64,000 bases of DNA from Chalara sp. BL73 (GCA_918026815.1 CAKJVC010000150.1:1816600-1880599); one strand, 5' to 3'; counted from the first letter of the stretch, positions 32,958-44,146 are shown. The notes: generated by a model not told the origin, from the letters alone. Program-made: numbers and translations.

Positions 32958-33631
32958 CTATGAACGTCCCACCATCATACATCCTACGCAACACACTCCT
33001 CCCCCTGGAGCATATGAATGTGGCTCACTCCCCATTTTAATCCCCCTCCCACAAGTGACACACTTCGAACCTTCAAAAGTCGGAGGATTCGCCCAGATAT
33101 CATGTTTAAAGTTGAATGAGCTTGTTCCCTTCCCCACATAATCCTCCTTATTTTTAGAGCTCTCTTCACATTTCTTGCAATCTTGCCATTTCACATTTGG
33201 ATCGTGTGATTCGCGGAAGTGGTAGCTGCAGAGTGTATATCGATGGTGGTTTCGAGAACAGGAGATATTGGAGTATGTGAAAGGCTGATATTTATGGTTG
33301 TCATCGCAAATGGTGTGGTTGCAGCATTCCGTCTTGGTTAGGTTGGATGTCGCGCCGCAGAGGCCGCAGTAGGTGTCTGGAGATGGGGGATTCTGTTGCT
33401 GGTAGATTTTGCATAGTTTCTTGTGCTTGAACCAGCCCTGAGACTACTGTGAGATTGAGGCGAGGTGGTGGAGTAGGCATAGGGATGAGAGATATGGAAG
33501 ACAGCTTGACTTACATCTTTCTGGTGGTCCTTGGAGCAATATGAGACTTGCTGGCATCCTGCACAGCGTTTACCAGCTGGATAGGCGCATATAGCGCAAG
33601 GAGTGTTCGTTGCTGTAGTGGCTGAAGACAT
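32958..33631 (-). CDS. MYND zinc-finger protein, small Cys-rich
   Basis: Two exons, complement(32958..33437, 33515..33631), 77-bp intron (GTAAGT...CTCAG), 597 nt, 198 residues. The MYND finger spans residues 12-48: C12/C15, C23/C26, Y31-C32, H36, H44, C48. The sixth ligand is His36 where Cys is usual, but His is seen in other fungal MYND proteins. Further CxxC pairs follow (YCGLCGA, ECCNHTIC, DCKKC, CVTCG, CCVGC), so the protein probably binds several zincs through its length. No catalytic domain. Likely a protein-protein adaptor; partner unknown. The ATG is in good context and the finger begins 12 residues in. Confidence 0.88.
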
Positions 33632-33720
33632 AGTGTTTGGCTAATCGGAAGTTAAGAGTTTTGGTAGACGCGTCGTGCTAGGTTCGTGTTATAAGGCACG
33701 TGATCATCTTCAGGCCTTGT

Positions 33721-34415
33721 TCGTGTCAGGGGTACCACTACGTGTACCACCCATGGTACGTTTAGAATTTGTATTAGTAAGCGCTGCAAAACGTACCACC
33801 CCACCACATAGGGCAACAAGCCTGTAAACACAGGGCAACAAGCCCTGTAAACACAAAGTAGTCAGCCTGTAAAATGCAACGCGACTAGCCTGTAAAAACG
33901 CGACTACAAACTTGTAGTACAACTATATATTGCTTTTAAAACTAGTTTAACAAATCAATTTAAACTTAAGTAAAACAGTATTGTTATGATTTTCGTGTTA
34001 GTTAATATATTTTATGCAATAGCTTACAGAAAAAAGCGTTTTGTAAATACGACTGTAGCAATCAATTTACTTGTACTGATAGTACACGTGACTTATTTAC
34101 ATGCGTACTAACATTTAACATTTAAAAAAAAACATTTTACAAACGATAAATAGCATTATATACAAATAAAATGATTTCAGGTTTATAATCGCGTTTTACA
34201 AGCTAGTCGCGTTGTGTTATACAAGCTAGTTGTTTTGTGTTTACAGGCTAGTCACGTTGCGTTTTACAAGCTGACTGCTTTGTGTTTACAGGGCTGGTTG
34301 CCCTGTATTTACAGGCTTGTTGCCCTATGTGGTGGGGTGGTACGTTTTGCAGCGCTTACTAATACAAATTCTAAACGTACCATGGGTGGTACACGTAGTG
34401 GTACCCTCGTGTCAG
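33721..34415. mobile_element. MULE-type MITE, long TIRs, 9-bp TSD
   Basis: Element 33730-34406 (677 bp) begins GGGTACCACTACGTGTACC and ends in its complement GGTACACGTAGTGGTACCC. The inverted ends stay alignable for about 200 bp each. They are built from 22-23 bp sub-units starting GCCTGTAAA or GCTTGTAAA (about four on the left, six on the right). A perfect 9-bp target duplication TCGTGTCAG flanks it (33721-33729, 34407-34415), typical of Mutator-like elements. The AT-rich centre has no coding capacity. Confidence 0.92.
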
Positions 34416-35297
34416 GAATCGACTTACGCAAGTAGCCCAAGGAGTTAGAAAATCCCTTTCACACACATATTTACGGCTTTAAACTGTAGATAATATTATC
34501 ATCCGTAACGCTCCTACAAGCCTGTACTCTATCGCCGTGATACCTTCACAGATTCTCCAACTAATTCCCCTGCCTAATAGATCCTATTTCTTAATGTGTC
34601 ACGATTAGCACGTGACCAGCTCGCATGTGTTCCTTAATTGGGACTAGTGGCTCGTGGCCTCTACCAAGTTTTTACTTTTTCTCCCTAAATTATAATTTTC
34701 GTATTGAAGCACCTATAAACCGCCTTACCAGGCTTATAGGACTGTGTTCGTGACGCTTCGCGACGCTCGAACTATATAGATGTATTATAGCTTTTGTATA
34801 TAGCAATTAAATAGAATTAAGAATAAGTCATTACAACAAACATACCAGCATACTAGCACTGCGCAATATCGCAGTGCTACGTGCCCAGTAGGTATGAACT
34901 TGAGCAAATACAAGTTATCATCAACAAGAAGTATCACTCAACGAGAGTGATACAAGCAATAACAAAATACCGCATATTTGATTTTTCCGATGGAATGGCC
35001 ACCCTATAGTTATGTGGGAATGCCACTAAAGCTTCGGCTACCTATTCCCATATCCCTAACATAGATGTTTTCCTATATACACACCTAAATTTCGACAGTG
35101 CCGCGATTCTATTCCCATATAGGGATTTCCCATATATCAGAATCCCATGGAACCAAATTTCACTGTACTCCCTTATTCAGCGGCTTGACCCCCAACCCGA
35201 TGATAGTAAATCTGACAATAGTAATCATTTACTTCTAACAGTCATGCTAGAGCTAACTGTCTTCACAGGTGATTGAAACAGCCAAAATCTCATTATA
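34416..35297. other. AT-rich intergenic region
   Basis: No gene recognised. Bases 34960-35165 hold repeated CCCATAT-type motifs and a right end TTTCACTGTA that resembles a decayed Tc1/pogo MITE terminus. The left end could not be defined. Confidence 0.4.
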
Positions 35298-36053
35298 CTA
35301 ATACAACTTCTTCACCGATCTAAGCTCATAAAGCTCCTTACTTGACCGACAATACCGCAAATCTCCATATCCGTTAATAAATGTCTGCGCAGTACCATTG
35401 GGCCAAGTACCCGCACGCTCAAATGTACCATCTGCAGCACAAATAACAGCCTTCTTAAAGTCAGAAATAAGTACGTAAGGATTTAACGCTGTTGAGATAC
35501 CTGTCTAAGAAAATGCAGACAATGTGGCCAGTGAGTATTGTCTCTCTGGTCCAACCCAATTTCCTTTCCCTCCCTAGCATCTTGTAAGCCTTTGCGTATT
35601 GCGGCTAGACAATGAAGTTGATGAAACCTTATAAGAAGTTAGTATAGAGCCTTCATCTATTCGCATCTAATTCTACGAATATGAATTCAAGGTATTAACA
35701 AAATCAACTTGCATTGTTATCTGAACAACATGTTTGTCCTCGTCAAATATGAGAGCCGATTGTCCCGTCTCATTCCACAAATGATCATACACGTGGTCCA
35801 AGGACATATATGCAGTGTCTCGATGCCATCTTGCCTCTATAATATCCGCTCCTCGTGAGGCTGACTTCCTTGCGCAAATTGGAGTCATGGACCAAAATCG
35901 TATAATGAAGATAAATTGAATAATCAAAAAGACAATCGTCAGCGCTTGTGTAAACGTAAGCATTCGACTTTTGCGAGCAGAATCGAAATTTGCATTTTGT
36001 TTTTCTGCATCCACATCGTCTTTGAGATCTTGCACTACATGTTCATAGGCCAT
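35298..36053 (-). CDS. UstYa-like (DUF3328) oxidase A
   Basis: Three exons, complement(35298..35450, 35501..35627, 35713..36053), 621 nt, 206 residues. The first intron uses a GC donor (GCAAGT) and an AAG acceptor. With it the frame reads ITM-FHQLHC; no GT donor gives a working frame. One membrane span at about residues 36-54 follows a cytosolic N-terminus. The two HxxHC motifs that define UstYa-type RiPP oxidases are FHQLHC (H116-C120) and HWPHC (H146-C150). The C-terminus has ICAADGTFE and GYGDLRYCRSS, as in UstYb-type members. Family role: oxidative macrocyclisation of ribosomal peptides in the secretory pathway. I start at MAYEHVVQDL. Confidence 0.88.
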
Positions 36054-36918
36054 GACTCTGTTAGTCAAAGTTGGAAGTTCTTGAAAGTCTACATAGCATC
36101 ACCCTTCAAGATTTTGGCAAAAGATGCAGTGAGACTAGGTAAGGTGGCGAGATTAGGATAAGCGTCATAAGACTCTAGACTAAGCGATTGTTTATGCTCG
36201 GGTGCATGCTGACAGGTGGCAATCCACCCCACTTTTTGGGTAAGCGAGCATTAGCGCATAAGAGAGCGTAAACGAGTTCAATAGCGTAATTACCCTTTTT
36301 TACTTGCCCTTGGCGCTTATGGAATGGCATCAACATAGACAAATGCGAGATGATTAGCGTAGGAGGATACCCTCCGATATTGTCACTTCTCTTTGATGCT
36401 AGGTATCATATCTACTCTTCGCTTATACATGGCAGGCGGTTCCCCATTCAAGAATCGCAGCACGATGCACAATGGTTGAGCACTCTTATACTAACGTTAA
36501 TTAGAGGGACGGGGAAACGAATGAAATCGTCTATTCGACCTAGCTACGTATATCGATGCTAGGCCCGAATTAATCAGGAGATAATGATCATCTTTATAGA
36601 GGATTTTTCTTTCTTTAAATGTTGTGAGAGTGTCTGAATAGCGAAGTATGGACTCGAATTCACATAGTTCTCATAACATAAAGCGCAGGTGGTAAGCAAG
36701 AACAGGCTCTTTGGGAGCTATGGATTTAGTAATAACCAACCCAAAATTTTACAAGCTGTATTTTTTGCGGTGACCACAATACTCTCGTTGATTTGTAGAA
36801 TCAAAAAAGAAGTAAGGGGGTTAGAAAGCCTGCTTTTGAGATGGATAGCCCACCGGGACTCTTATTATTCTTGCTGTTCTACTACTATCCTTAAGGCTCG
36901 AAAACTTAGTGGTGTAGT
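36054..36918. other. Intergenic, nothing recognised
   Basis: Promoter side of oxidase A and 3' side of oxidase B. Short open frames without recognisable motifs. Confidence 0.4.
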
Positions 36919-38061
36919 TTATGGGATAGTACTAGGTTTAATAGATTCATCCCAGTCACCAATATCATGTTCTGGTCGCATTGCCCATTCCATAAGCGCG
37001 TCGTAGTCTATCATCGAATTAGTATTGTATATAACTGGGATTTCTAAGGGGGCTTTGGAGCTTTGGAGCTTCGGAACTATTTGGAGGGTAGATGAACAAG
37101 ATATATATATTAGCACGCCGCTCCTGAAACAGCCCAAAAGCTCTGAATTTTTCATATAAAATAATGGAAATTGAGCGTGAGGATATCCCTTACCTCTACA
37201 GGTGTGTGGCACACCCAAGGATCCCAGTGCCTTTCCCATGGACTCTACCCACTCATAAGGAACTGGCGTTACGTCAGCGCCGCACATGATAGTCTGGCGT
37301 AGTGAGTCAAAGCAGTGGTCGATGTGGTGCGGCGCGAGAACTGCATTGTTGATTATTGGATTCTTATCCATATTATCGGTGTGGCCATAGTAGAGATGGC
37401 GGATGGAATCCAAGCAGTGTAACTCGTGGAAAACGCTGATGAGTACGGGGAAGTGATCTTCGTCACCGGCGATCGGAATTGTTTTGTTGACTAACTGGTC
37501 GGCTGAGGACTTAGGAATACGTACCACTGTCCGCGGGTAGAGATTAAACCAGGCTTCGTCCGCGGCGGTGGAGTTCCCCATGTATTTGGTCTTCTGGTCG
37601 CCGAAACCACTGGAGAATAGTATTGACTTATAACGGATCGCGTCCTGGACAGGGGCTAGAGGGTTTGACAGGCTCGTTAGCATCACTACCGGCAACAAAA
37701 TATATTTATGTTCCTCATCCGTCAGGAAGACCGCATCATGAATTCTCGGGAACAAGCGGAGTGTACACTCAAAGACAAACAAGTAAATCAAGGACTTACA
37801 GTACAGTGACTGAGGGAAAATAGGGTTTGATGGACCAAGATGTGAATACCTATAGGCAATGAAGCCTAACACTGATAGATTTAGAAGACCCGAGCACGTG
37901 AGCAAGGTGCTCATAATAATCTTATATCTCCATGAGGCAGAAGAAGGCAGTGGACGTCTCTCCTGACTGAGGAAGCCTTCGCCTTCTTCACCATCCAAGC
38001 CATCTTCAGAAGAAGCAGAAGAGGCTTTTTCATAGGCGAAATTGCTGCGGAAGTTAACCAT
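36919..38061 (-). CDS. UstYa-like (DUF3328) oxidase B
   Basis: Three exons, complement(36919..37007, 37194..37655, 37800..38061), 813 nt, 270 residues. Introns are 144 and 186 bp, and both remain partly open in frame, so an unspliced reading of 380 codons exists. Splicing restores SLYSPVQDAIRY and HTCRDYDALMEWAM, the family norm. Acidic N-terminus, one membrane span at about 48-70, a lumenal domain with NST and NKT glycosylation sites, and HxxHC motifs HELHC (165-169) and HIDHC (199-203), followed by LRQTIMCGADVTP. Faces the RiPP precursor gene across a 615-bp divergent intergenic region, which suggests co-regulation. Predicted peptide-cyclising oxidase. Confidence 0.92.
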   Translation of the reverse strand: MVNFRSNFAYEKASSASSEDGLDGEEGEGFLSQERRPLPSSASWRYKIIMSTLLTCSGLLNLSVLGFIAYRYSHLGPSNPIFPQSLYCKSLIYLFVFECTLRLFPRIHDAVFLTDEEHKYILLPVVMLTSLSNPLAPVQDAIRYKSILFSSGFGDQKTKYMGNSTAADEAWFNLYPRTVVRIPKSSADQLVNKTIPIAGDEDHFPVLISVFHELHCLDSIRHLYYGHTDNMDKNPIINNAVLAPHHIDHCFDSLRQTIMCGADVTPVPYEWVESMGKALGSLGVPHTCRGKGYPHAQFPLFYMKNSELLGCFRSGVLIYISCSSTLQIVPKLQSSKAPLEIPVIYNTNSMIDYDALMEWAMRPEHDIGDWDESIKPSTIP

Positions 38062-38676
38062 CTCGTCGTTGGCGAGATTTGTTAGAGAGTGGCAGTCAGC
38101 AGAAGAAGTGTTTAATAGGAGGTAGAGGTTTCCTTCACGCTACAAGTGCAAGGTCAGAAAAGAGCGTTTCAATATAGAATGGCCGACTAAGATTGGGTAT
38201 CGGTGGATTGAGAAACCTGTTGTGTCTAAGGTGTTACAGTCGTTGAGATATCCTTCTGAGTCTGTGGAAGAGTCCGTGCATACCTACACACCAGACTCTT
38301 GCTGATCACACTTACTTTCTTCTTACTTCGTGCAGCCATCTTTTATACCCCACAATAAGCATGCATAATGGTGTTTGACTATACGAAAAGCGCTAGTGTC
38401 GAACGGAACGTTGAACCTACCCCTGGACTTCTGACTGTAATTTTTCTTCTTGGTCACATTCATTTTGCGAGATATCACCACAGCCGTAAGGGTAGTATTA
38501 AAGACCGCACAAACCAACCTGAATCTTGATTCTAACTGCAAATTGTTCATACTCCGGTCAGATACGTACACGAGACAAAAGCCAATAGCACCAAAGCCAT
38601 CGAGATTACAGATCTGGTAGCTGTTTGCGCCTTTCCAGTATCTGTCTTTCCGTTGCTGATATCCTTCTTAGTAAAC
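38062..38676. promoter_or_regulatory. Divergent promoter: oxidase B and RiPP precursor
   Basis: 615 bp between the two divergent start codons. No known regulator motif recognised. An 82-codon minus-strand open frame at 38323-38571 lacks an identifiable domain. The 5' leader of the precursor probably lies in the last 100 bp. Confidence 0.6.
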
Positions 38677-39083
38677 ATGAAGCTCTCGACTTACATCCTA
38701 GCAGCGATAAGCTTGTCTACGTCGGTTTTGGCCGCTCCGATGGTTATGGGGAGATCCCCAGACATTAAAGTGAGATGTTTTAACTTGTTCTGCTGAAAGG
38801 TTAAGTGCTAATATACATATACAGGCCCGCTCTCCGCAGGGCTCATTTATTTGGCTATGGTATGGAGAGGATGCTGACCCTACCGCTGAGTCCACAGAGA
38901 CCGCTGTGGTTGAAAAAAGATCCACAGACATAAAGGTGAGATATTCTAATTTCCACCGCCGTGAGATCAAGTACTAACACACGTACACAGGCCCGCTCTC
39001 CACAAGGCTCATTCATTTGGTTATGGTACGGGGAGGATGCTGATCCTACCGCTGAGTCTACCGAGGGCGAGTCCACTGCTTAA
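38677..39083 (+). CDS. Dikaritin-type RiPP precursor, two identical core repeats
   Basis: Three exons, 38677..38769, 38825..38935, 38991..39083. Both introns are 55 bp with GTGAGAT donors and ACAG acceptors in phase 0. 98 residues. A signal peptide ends near SVLAAP (about 1-20). Two repeats follow, each DIK-ARSPQGSF-IWLWYGEDADPTAEST, at about residues 29-56 and 66-93, with a Kex2-type site EKR at 61-63 between them and a GR at 25-26 before the first. Exons 2 and 3 are the repeat units, so exon and intron were duplicated together. The 25 shared residues are identical while nine codons differ, all synonymous. Context: UstYa-like oxidases on both sides. The aromatic stretch FIWLWYG is the likely core. 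The product is unknown. Confidence 0.85.
38770..39083 (+). repeat. Tandem duplication of an intron-exon module
   Basis: 166-bp period: intron 38770-38824 plus exon 38825-38935, and intron 38936-38990 plus exon 38991-39083. Introns are equal in length and share GTGAGAT at one end and a TAC(A)CAG-type acceptor at the other. Confidence 0.9.
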
Positions 39084-40534
39084 GAAGTTGAGACATGCCA
39101 CCTTCCTTCTGGTGATGATATGTGACGCATACTGCTCACTCTTTGTTATTAAGCACCGGAAAACGTTAATTCTTAGGAAGTGGGGGTATTTGCTTGTCAT
39201 CACTGATGTGCCCGAGCTAACCCTGAGGAGGCATTGATCACACTGTGTTTTTGCTCTTGGTCTAGTGCAGCGCGTCGGGAGTGGTGTATGCGGAACGGTG
39301 GTTGACATGCGGTTCGCTGAATGGGACAGACTGTGGTGACAAGCCTTCGGTTGCAAGACTTGTTTTCTCGTTATATGCATTCTTATTACTTCAGTACTCA
39401 TTACTTCCGCTCTCGTTTGCCCTCTCTCTGTGCTATGTAGAGCAATGTCAATTTTTTTTTCTCCGCCGTTGCCCGTGAAACTGATTGACTTAACAATGTA
39501 TGCTAGCTGACCAGTTATCCTGTAAGTGCTGATCAGCTAGCTTAGTATATGTAAAACACTTGTGAAGTAGTATAAATTGTATTATAAGAAAAGCATTCAT
39601 ATATTATTAAATACTTTGCTAACTATTATATAAAATATATGTGAATTTGTAACATATTGCTTAAATAAGCATATATGAGCTGTTTAGATTCAATTCATGT
39701 GATTTATGTGCGAAGGATTCATGTGACATAAAATCAGTCATGATTTATTCTCACATCTAGTTTCGCTGGAGAAGATTAAGATATTGTAATGTTCCAAAAA
39801 ATCCGGGATTATATAGCAAGAATTATAATATTTTATTATTTCAAGTAGTCTTTGAGTGATGACGTTATTAAAAAAATTTTAACCGACTGGCAGTTCTTGG
39901 CAAACTGACTTATTGAGAATTTTATGCATGAGCAGACTCTTTCTTAGTCGACGACTCATGTCCACTCTGCAAAGTATTATTATGCGTGGCCGCATGGTTC
40001 TCTAAGAAAGTCTTCAATCCTCAGCATCCACGGGTGCGACAAGAGGTTTGCATAAGTGGGGATCACACTACCCCTTAGATCCGATTTGCTATCCTTCAGA
40101 AGTACAAGAACCTTGATCATCCTCTAATCCACTTTAGCGAGCTCACTGCATATGCGGGCTTACTGCACTTACTGCATTTTCACATGATAATGTATAGAAA
40201 ATTTAGTATTTCTAGAAATTAGACGACCAGGGTAAATATGTACGTAACCTACGTAGCACCTTTTAATGGCATTTAGCGCTCCTCCGCCCGACGTGGCGTC
40301 AAAGTCGTCCCCACACAATCGAATTTGATGTCAATCCCATCCCCCTAGGGAATTATGCTAATCCGCGGTACAGTATTCAGCTAGAACAGTGCAGCATCAC
40401 TTTTTACCGGTCAATGGTTGATCTATGCCACGAGGCGGTTACTAGAATTCGATCATAGGGGCGTCTCCATTCTCTTAAGAAACTTGCTGGCTCATACCCC
40501 CTACCTTGAGTCATTCTAAGGTTGTGGATGCGAG
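39084..40534. other. Intergenic, AT-rich, no gene recognised
   Basis: 3' flank of the precursor, then an AT-rich stretch 39480-39900 and the promoter side of oxidase C. An open frame on the minus strand (39021-39401) overlaps the precursor antisense and is not supported. Confidence 0.5.
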
Positions 40535-41598
40535 ATGCGGCATTCACAAGCAATATACCAAACGGCCGAGCTGGACGCAGCCGAAGAGGGTCTCCTACAG
40601 AGCGAAAAATCTGACGAAGCTTTTGTTTTGAAGGTAGAACCGAGTATTGATCGATATAGGCGTGGCTGGCTCTGCCGGAATTGGAATTGGATCCTCCAGT
40701 CAGTCATGTTGATGTGCTCTTCAACACTTTTCATCCTCTCTTGGTATGGCGAGCCATCAGATGCGACATGTACACGGAAATTGTTTCCATACTGTCAGTC
40801 AAATTCATCTAGCTAAGCTGAGAGAACGGCAGTCTGATATATATACATTCCTCGCTGACTAGCTGTTTGAACAGCACCAGCCCTAGCGGCCGTCACGTAT
40901 CACGAGGAGACGCTACTAGGCGCCTTTTTACAACCTTCACCCTACCGTGGAACACCCACGCCTGAGATCGACTCTCGCTGGGAGGATATATGGGATTGGG
41001 GTGCATTCAACATCGCAGATGACAAGATTCACCTCTTGAACAAATCTAGGTCCGTGAGGTGGCATCATACAGACCCAGAATTCGGTGGGGGAATAGCAGC
41101 GCTTTCCTGGGGCTTCCATCAGATCCATTGCTTGGTAAGGTGTTCCATGGAGACACAACGACTATCCCAGTGGAATTCTCAGACTCATGGAGTTCACTGC
41201 AGGACCTCCTTCGCCAAATGACGTACAGAGACGAATACGAACTAACTGGGCGACTGCCTACGATTCTCCGCGTCGAGGAAGGACTACGCCGGGACCACTT
41301 GGGTGAGTCTTTCATCATCCACTCTGGCTCGGCGTTAAGAATTCAAAACACAACCAGTTCCCTAATATCTATAGATCACTGCATTGAGCTGATCCGTATT
41401 GATATGATGTGTCAAGCCGATGTGACACCGTATTTTATAGTAGAAGCTTCGCCAGACGATGCGCCTGATGACCTTAATATCGATTTTTCTGTCTTCAAAA
41501 AGTGCCGAGATTTTGGAAAGATTAAAGATTGGATGAGAGATCACGTTGCTATAGAAAGCGTCAGGGATAGTCAACTCCATAGTCATGGTCGAGTGTAA
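40535..41598 (+). CDS. UstYa-like (DUF3328) oxidase C
   Basis: Four exons, 40535..40793, 40875..41134, 41203..41302, 41375..41598, 843 nt, 280 residues, all junctions GT-AG and in frame. N-terminus with one membrane span about residues 52-70 (ILQSVMLMCSSTLFILSW). Then SPALAAVTYHEE, the family's entry to the lumenal domain, DSRWEDIW, and the two motifs HQIHC (168-172) and HLDHC (205-209; Asp split by an intron), followed by ELIRIDMMCQADVTPYF. The tail CRDFGKIKDWMRDH matches the family C-terminus. Closest gene downstream of the RiPP precursor and on the same strand. Predicted peptide oxidase or cyclase. Confidence 0.92.
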
Positions 41599-42050
41599 CT
41601 CTGCTGTGGAGTTAGTCTAGAACAATATAGAAAACTGTCACGGAGAAGCTTGCATGTCCCGCGAGGGTTCGGTTTAGTTCATGAGAGGTAGAGCAACGTA
41701 TGCGGCACTTGCGTGTATTCCTACTTGTGGAACTAGAGATCAAACCGGGTGGGCTCTTATAGCCATGGAAAGCGGGTCGCACGCTTATGAGCACGTGCGG
41801 ACCCACTTCTCCGTGACAGAAACATATTACGTCGTAGCTAGTCATACCAAGGGGTTCACAAGCCAGATTCTACAACTATGTAAACTAGCTGTTTAACCTC
41901 GCTAGGAATCCTCTTAAGAATGCAAAGAGATAAAACGGGCTTTGGCAAGCTGGTAAAGCTTATTCATTCAGCGATGTTAGGTGAACTAAGAACTCGAAAA
42001 GCGCAGATCTTAGGCCCAGTACTAAACACAATTTTGACCCAGTTCACTAG
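41599..42050. other. Intergenic between convergent oxidases C and D
   Basis: 3' flanks of two convergent genes. No recognisable motif in the short open frames. Confidence 0.5.
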
Positions 42051-43008
42051 TTATCGCTGTTCAGGCGCCAACTTCTCTTGGGGGTAGAATTGAGCTTTGC
42101 GGGAATTTTGCCAGTCTTTGATTAAACTGTGGTTGCGGCACTGCTTCGTTACATTGAACTCTGGTTGGAACACGTTGTACTCCTCGATTAACTTCACCGT
42201 CGCAACTCCAACATCTGCGTAGCAGAGGAGCGTTTGATACAGATAGCTGAAGCAGTGATCGGCGTGTTTTGCAAGGCTAAAAGTTTCACCGTGGCTATCG
42301 CTAAAGTATGACTTTCGAAGGTAGTTCTAAATGCAGTTCGATTAGCAAAAGCATTAAACATGCAGGTTCCAGAGAGAAGTAGCTTACTAGGCAATGCAAT
42401 TGATGGAACATTTCAATCGATACTGCGTAGCCGTTTTGTTCTCCGTATGCTCTTGCTGTGTCTCGCCCGCCAGGGAGGTTCTTCTTCTCCTCTTCAGTTA
42501 TAACAATGATAATGTTTTCGATTGGGTCAGCCCAAACAGAGTCTACGGCAGGGTTCTCGCGAGAGTATGGATCGGTGTGATTAACATATTTGTTGGTGTA
42601 AAAGATCCCTAGAGAGTTATTCGCATCAACGGTCTGTCAATTGACATATTATTCTTTGGATTATGTCAGGATACATACGGTCTTCCCAGACAATTGGTGC
42701 TCCAAGAAGATTTTCTATAATGGATTAATTAGACATAAGGTCGAAATTTTTAAAATAAATTATGTATGATACTCACCACTGAAGCATGGAGAGCATGTAT
42801 GTGTCTTTAGGTGATTGACAAAAATGAGGATGCTGTAGGCGGCGATCGCAAAAAAGTGAAGCAGCCATGGTAAATAAGCCGCTCTGAAAGATTTAGCTTT
42901 GCTTTTGGTTGTGTCCGTCCAAACAGAGTTGATCGAGTCGTCGGACTTTTCGTCAAGCTGTTCGACTTTGGTATACTGCTTTGAAAAGAATCCAAGCATT
43001 CTGCTCAT
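42051..43008 (-). CDS. UstYa-like (DUF3328) oxidase D
   Basis: Four exons, complement(42051..42326, 42388..42608, 42679..42714, 42777..43008), 765 nt, 254 residues. The second exon is a 36-bp microexon (joins as SGENLLGAPIVWED). The acceptor CTCTAG at 42609 is required to keep frame. One membrane span at about residues 45-65. Motifs HQLHC (158-162) and HADHC (184-188), then LYQTLLCYADV. A C-terminal CRNHSLIKDWQ matches the family. Several acidic residues around the motifs. Predicted oxidase of the same RiPP pathway; whether it acts on this precursor is inference. Confidence 0.88.
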
Positions 43009-44146
43009 CTACTGGTGTGACACGGTGCTGCGAAAGAGGGCAGCAATGGTGGAAGCACTGGCCTGCTTAGGCCGTGGTTATCGCGAAACTACCCTCGGAA
43101 GCAGCAATCTCATGCCAAATTCGCGCTGAATGTTCGGAAAAGTCAGCCGGTCGGGGGTAAGAAACCAGGTATAATGTCCGATCCGTTGGGCTAAGAGCAA
43201 GCTCTAGACAGCAGCTATCCACTACGTTCCTTGTAGCCAGAGTTAAGAGCAGCACCTTTGATAGCAACGTACTATATCCTACCATCATGAATAAAGCGAA
43301 CTATGGTGTCAGTCCACTTTTCCTAAGATCTCTATATCTTGATTTGTCTAATATTCTAAGAGGCGAGTTACTTATGCGGCAAGGATTCTGTCCCGGCCTA
43401 CTTGCCGCAGCAGTGTCTTTATGTGGACTTTGCTTGCTGAGCGAATGAGTTCCCCTGTTTGTGCCCTTGTCGGAATAGATATCCTAGCAGCACATCCTTC
43501 GAATAACACCCGCATGGTTACTGAGAATCAGCACGATTATTAGCTCCACATGATTCTTGGTATTGCATGATTACCGGGATAGGCGTGATTACTGGCATTA
43601 GTACTTTTTCACCTGTGGTTGATACTTCTTCCCGCGGGGTGGTAGTCAGCGCTAAGCGAAACATATCTTTGGGTTACCTTCGGCAATAGTTCCCGTATTG
43701 CTTTGATTTCCGCTATTAGAGAAGTGTTCTCTACCGTCCTCTATATATTCCATATATTAAGTCATGTATTGAATAATTTGAACAGAATATAACATGTGTC
43801 TTAGTTTTCACATGACGGTGGGGGGGGGGGGAGGGTTACTTAAATATACCCTTTGTAATAACAGCAACGATGGGGGCAAGTAATTACAGAGATATTTGCT
43901 AATATTTAATAATAAATGGATTATGCGAGTTTCTATGGTGTCTACTAGAATTTCTTTGTAATTATAAATTATTTTCAGAGTTATGCCACAACTGCAATCG
44001 CCGAATACAGAAGGCTTATTCTAACAACTCACTATCACGAGAAAGATCAAAACTGAGTAGTCAAGTACACAATAAGCTATTATTAGCTGTATTATATTGT
44101 CCTATTTTAGATGGTATTGTGATAAATATAATGTGCTATGCACATA
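43009..44146. other. Intergenic, no gene recognised
   Basis: Promoter side of oxidase D. A (G)n tract of about 12 at 43829, then AT-rich sequence. No gene or second precursor with KR-spaced repeats could be read here on either strand. Confidence 0.5.

Noticed and set aside
33730..34406. Large hairpin as regulatory RNA or terminator
   Set aside because: Perfect 9-bp flanking duplication shows it is a transposed element.
36919..38061. Single 380-codon exon for oxidase B
   Set aside because: Unspliced reading inserts two non-conserved stretches; consensus splice sites remove both and restore the family sequence.
39021..39401. 126-codon minus-strand frame overlapping the RiPP precursor
   Set aside because: No domain; the plus strand has a signal peptide, matched splice sites and silent-only divergence.
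42760..43008. Short 82-residue secreted peptide as a second RiPP precursor
   Set aside because: It is exon 1 plus intron read-through of oxidase D; no KR-spaced repeats.
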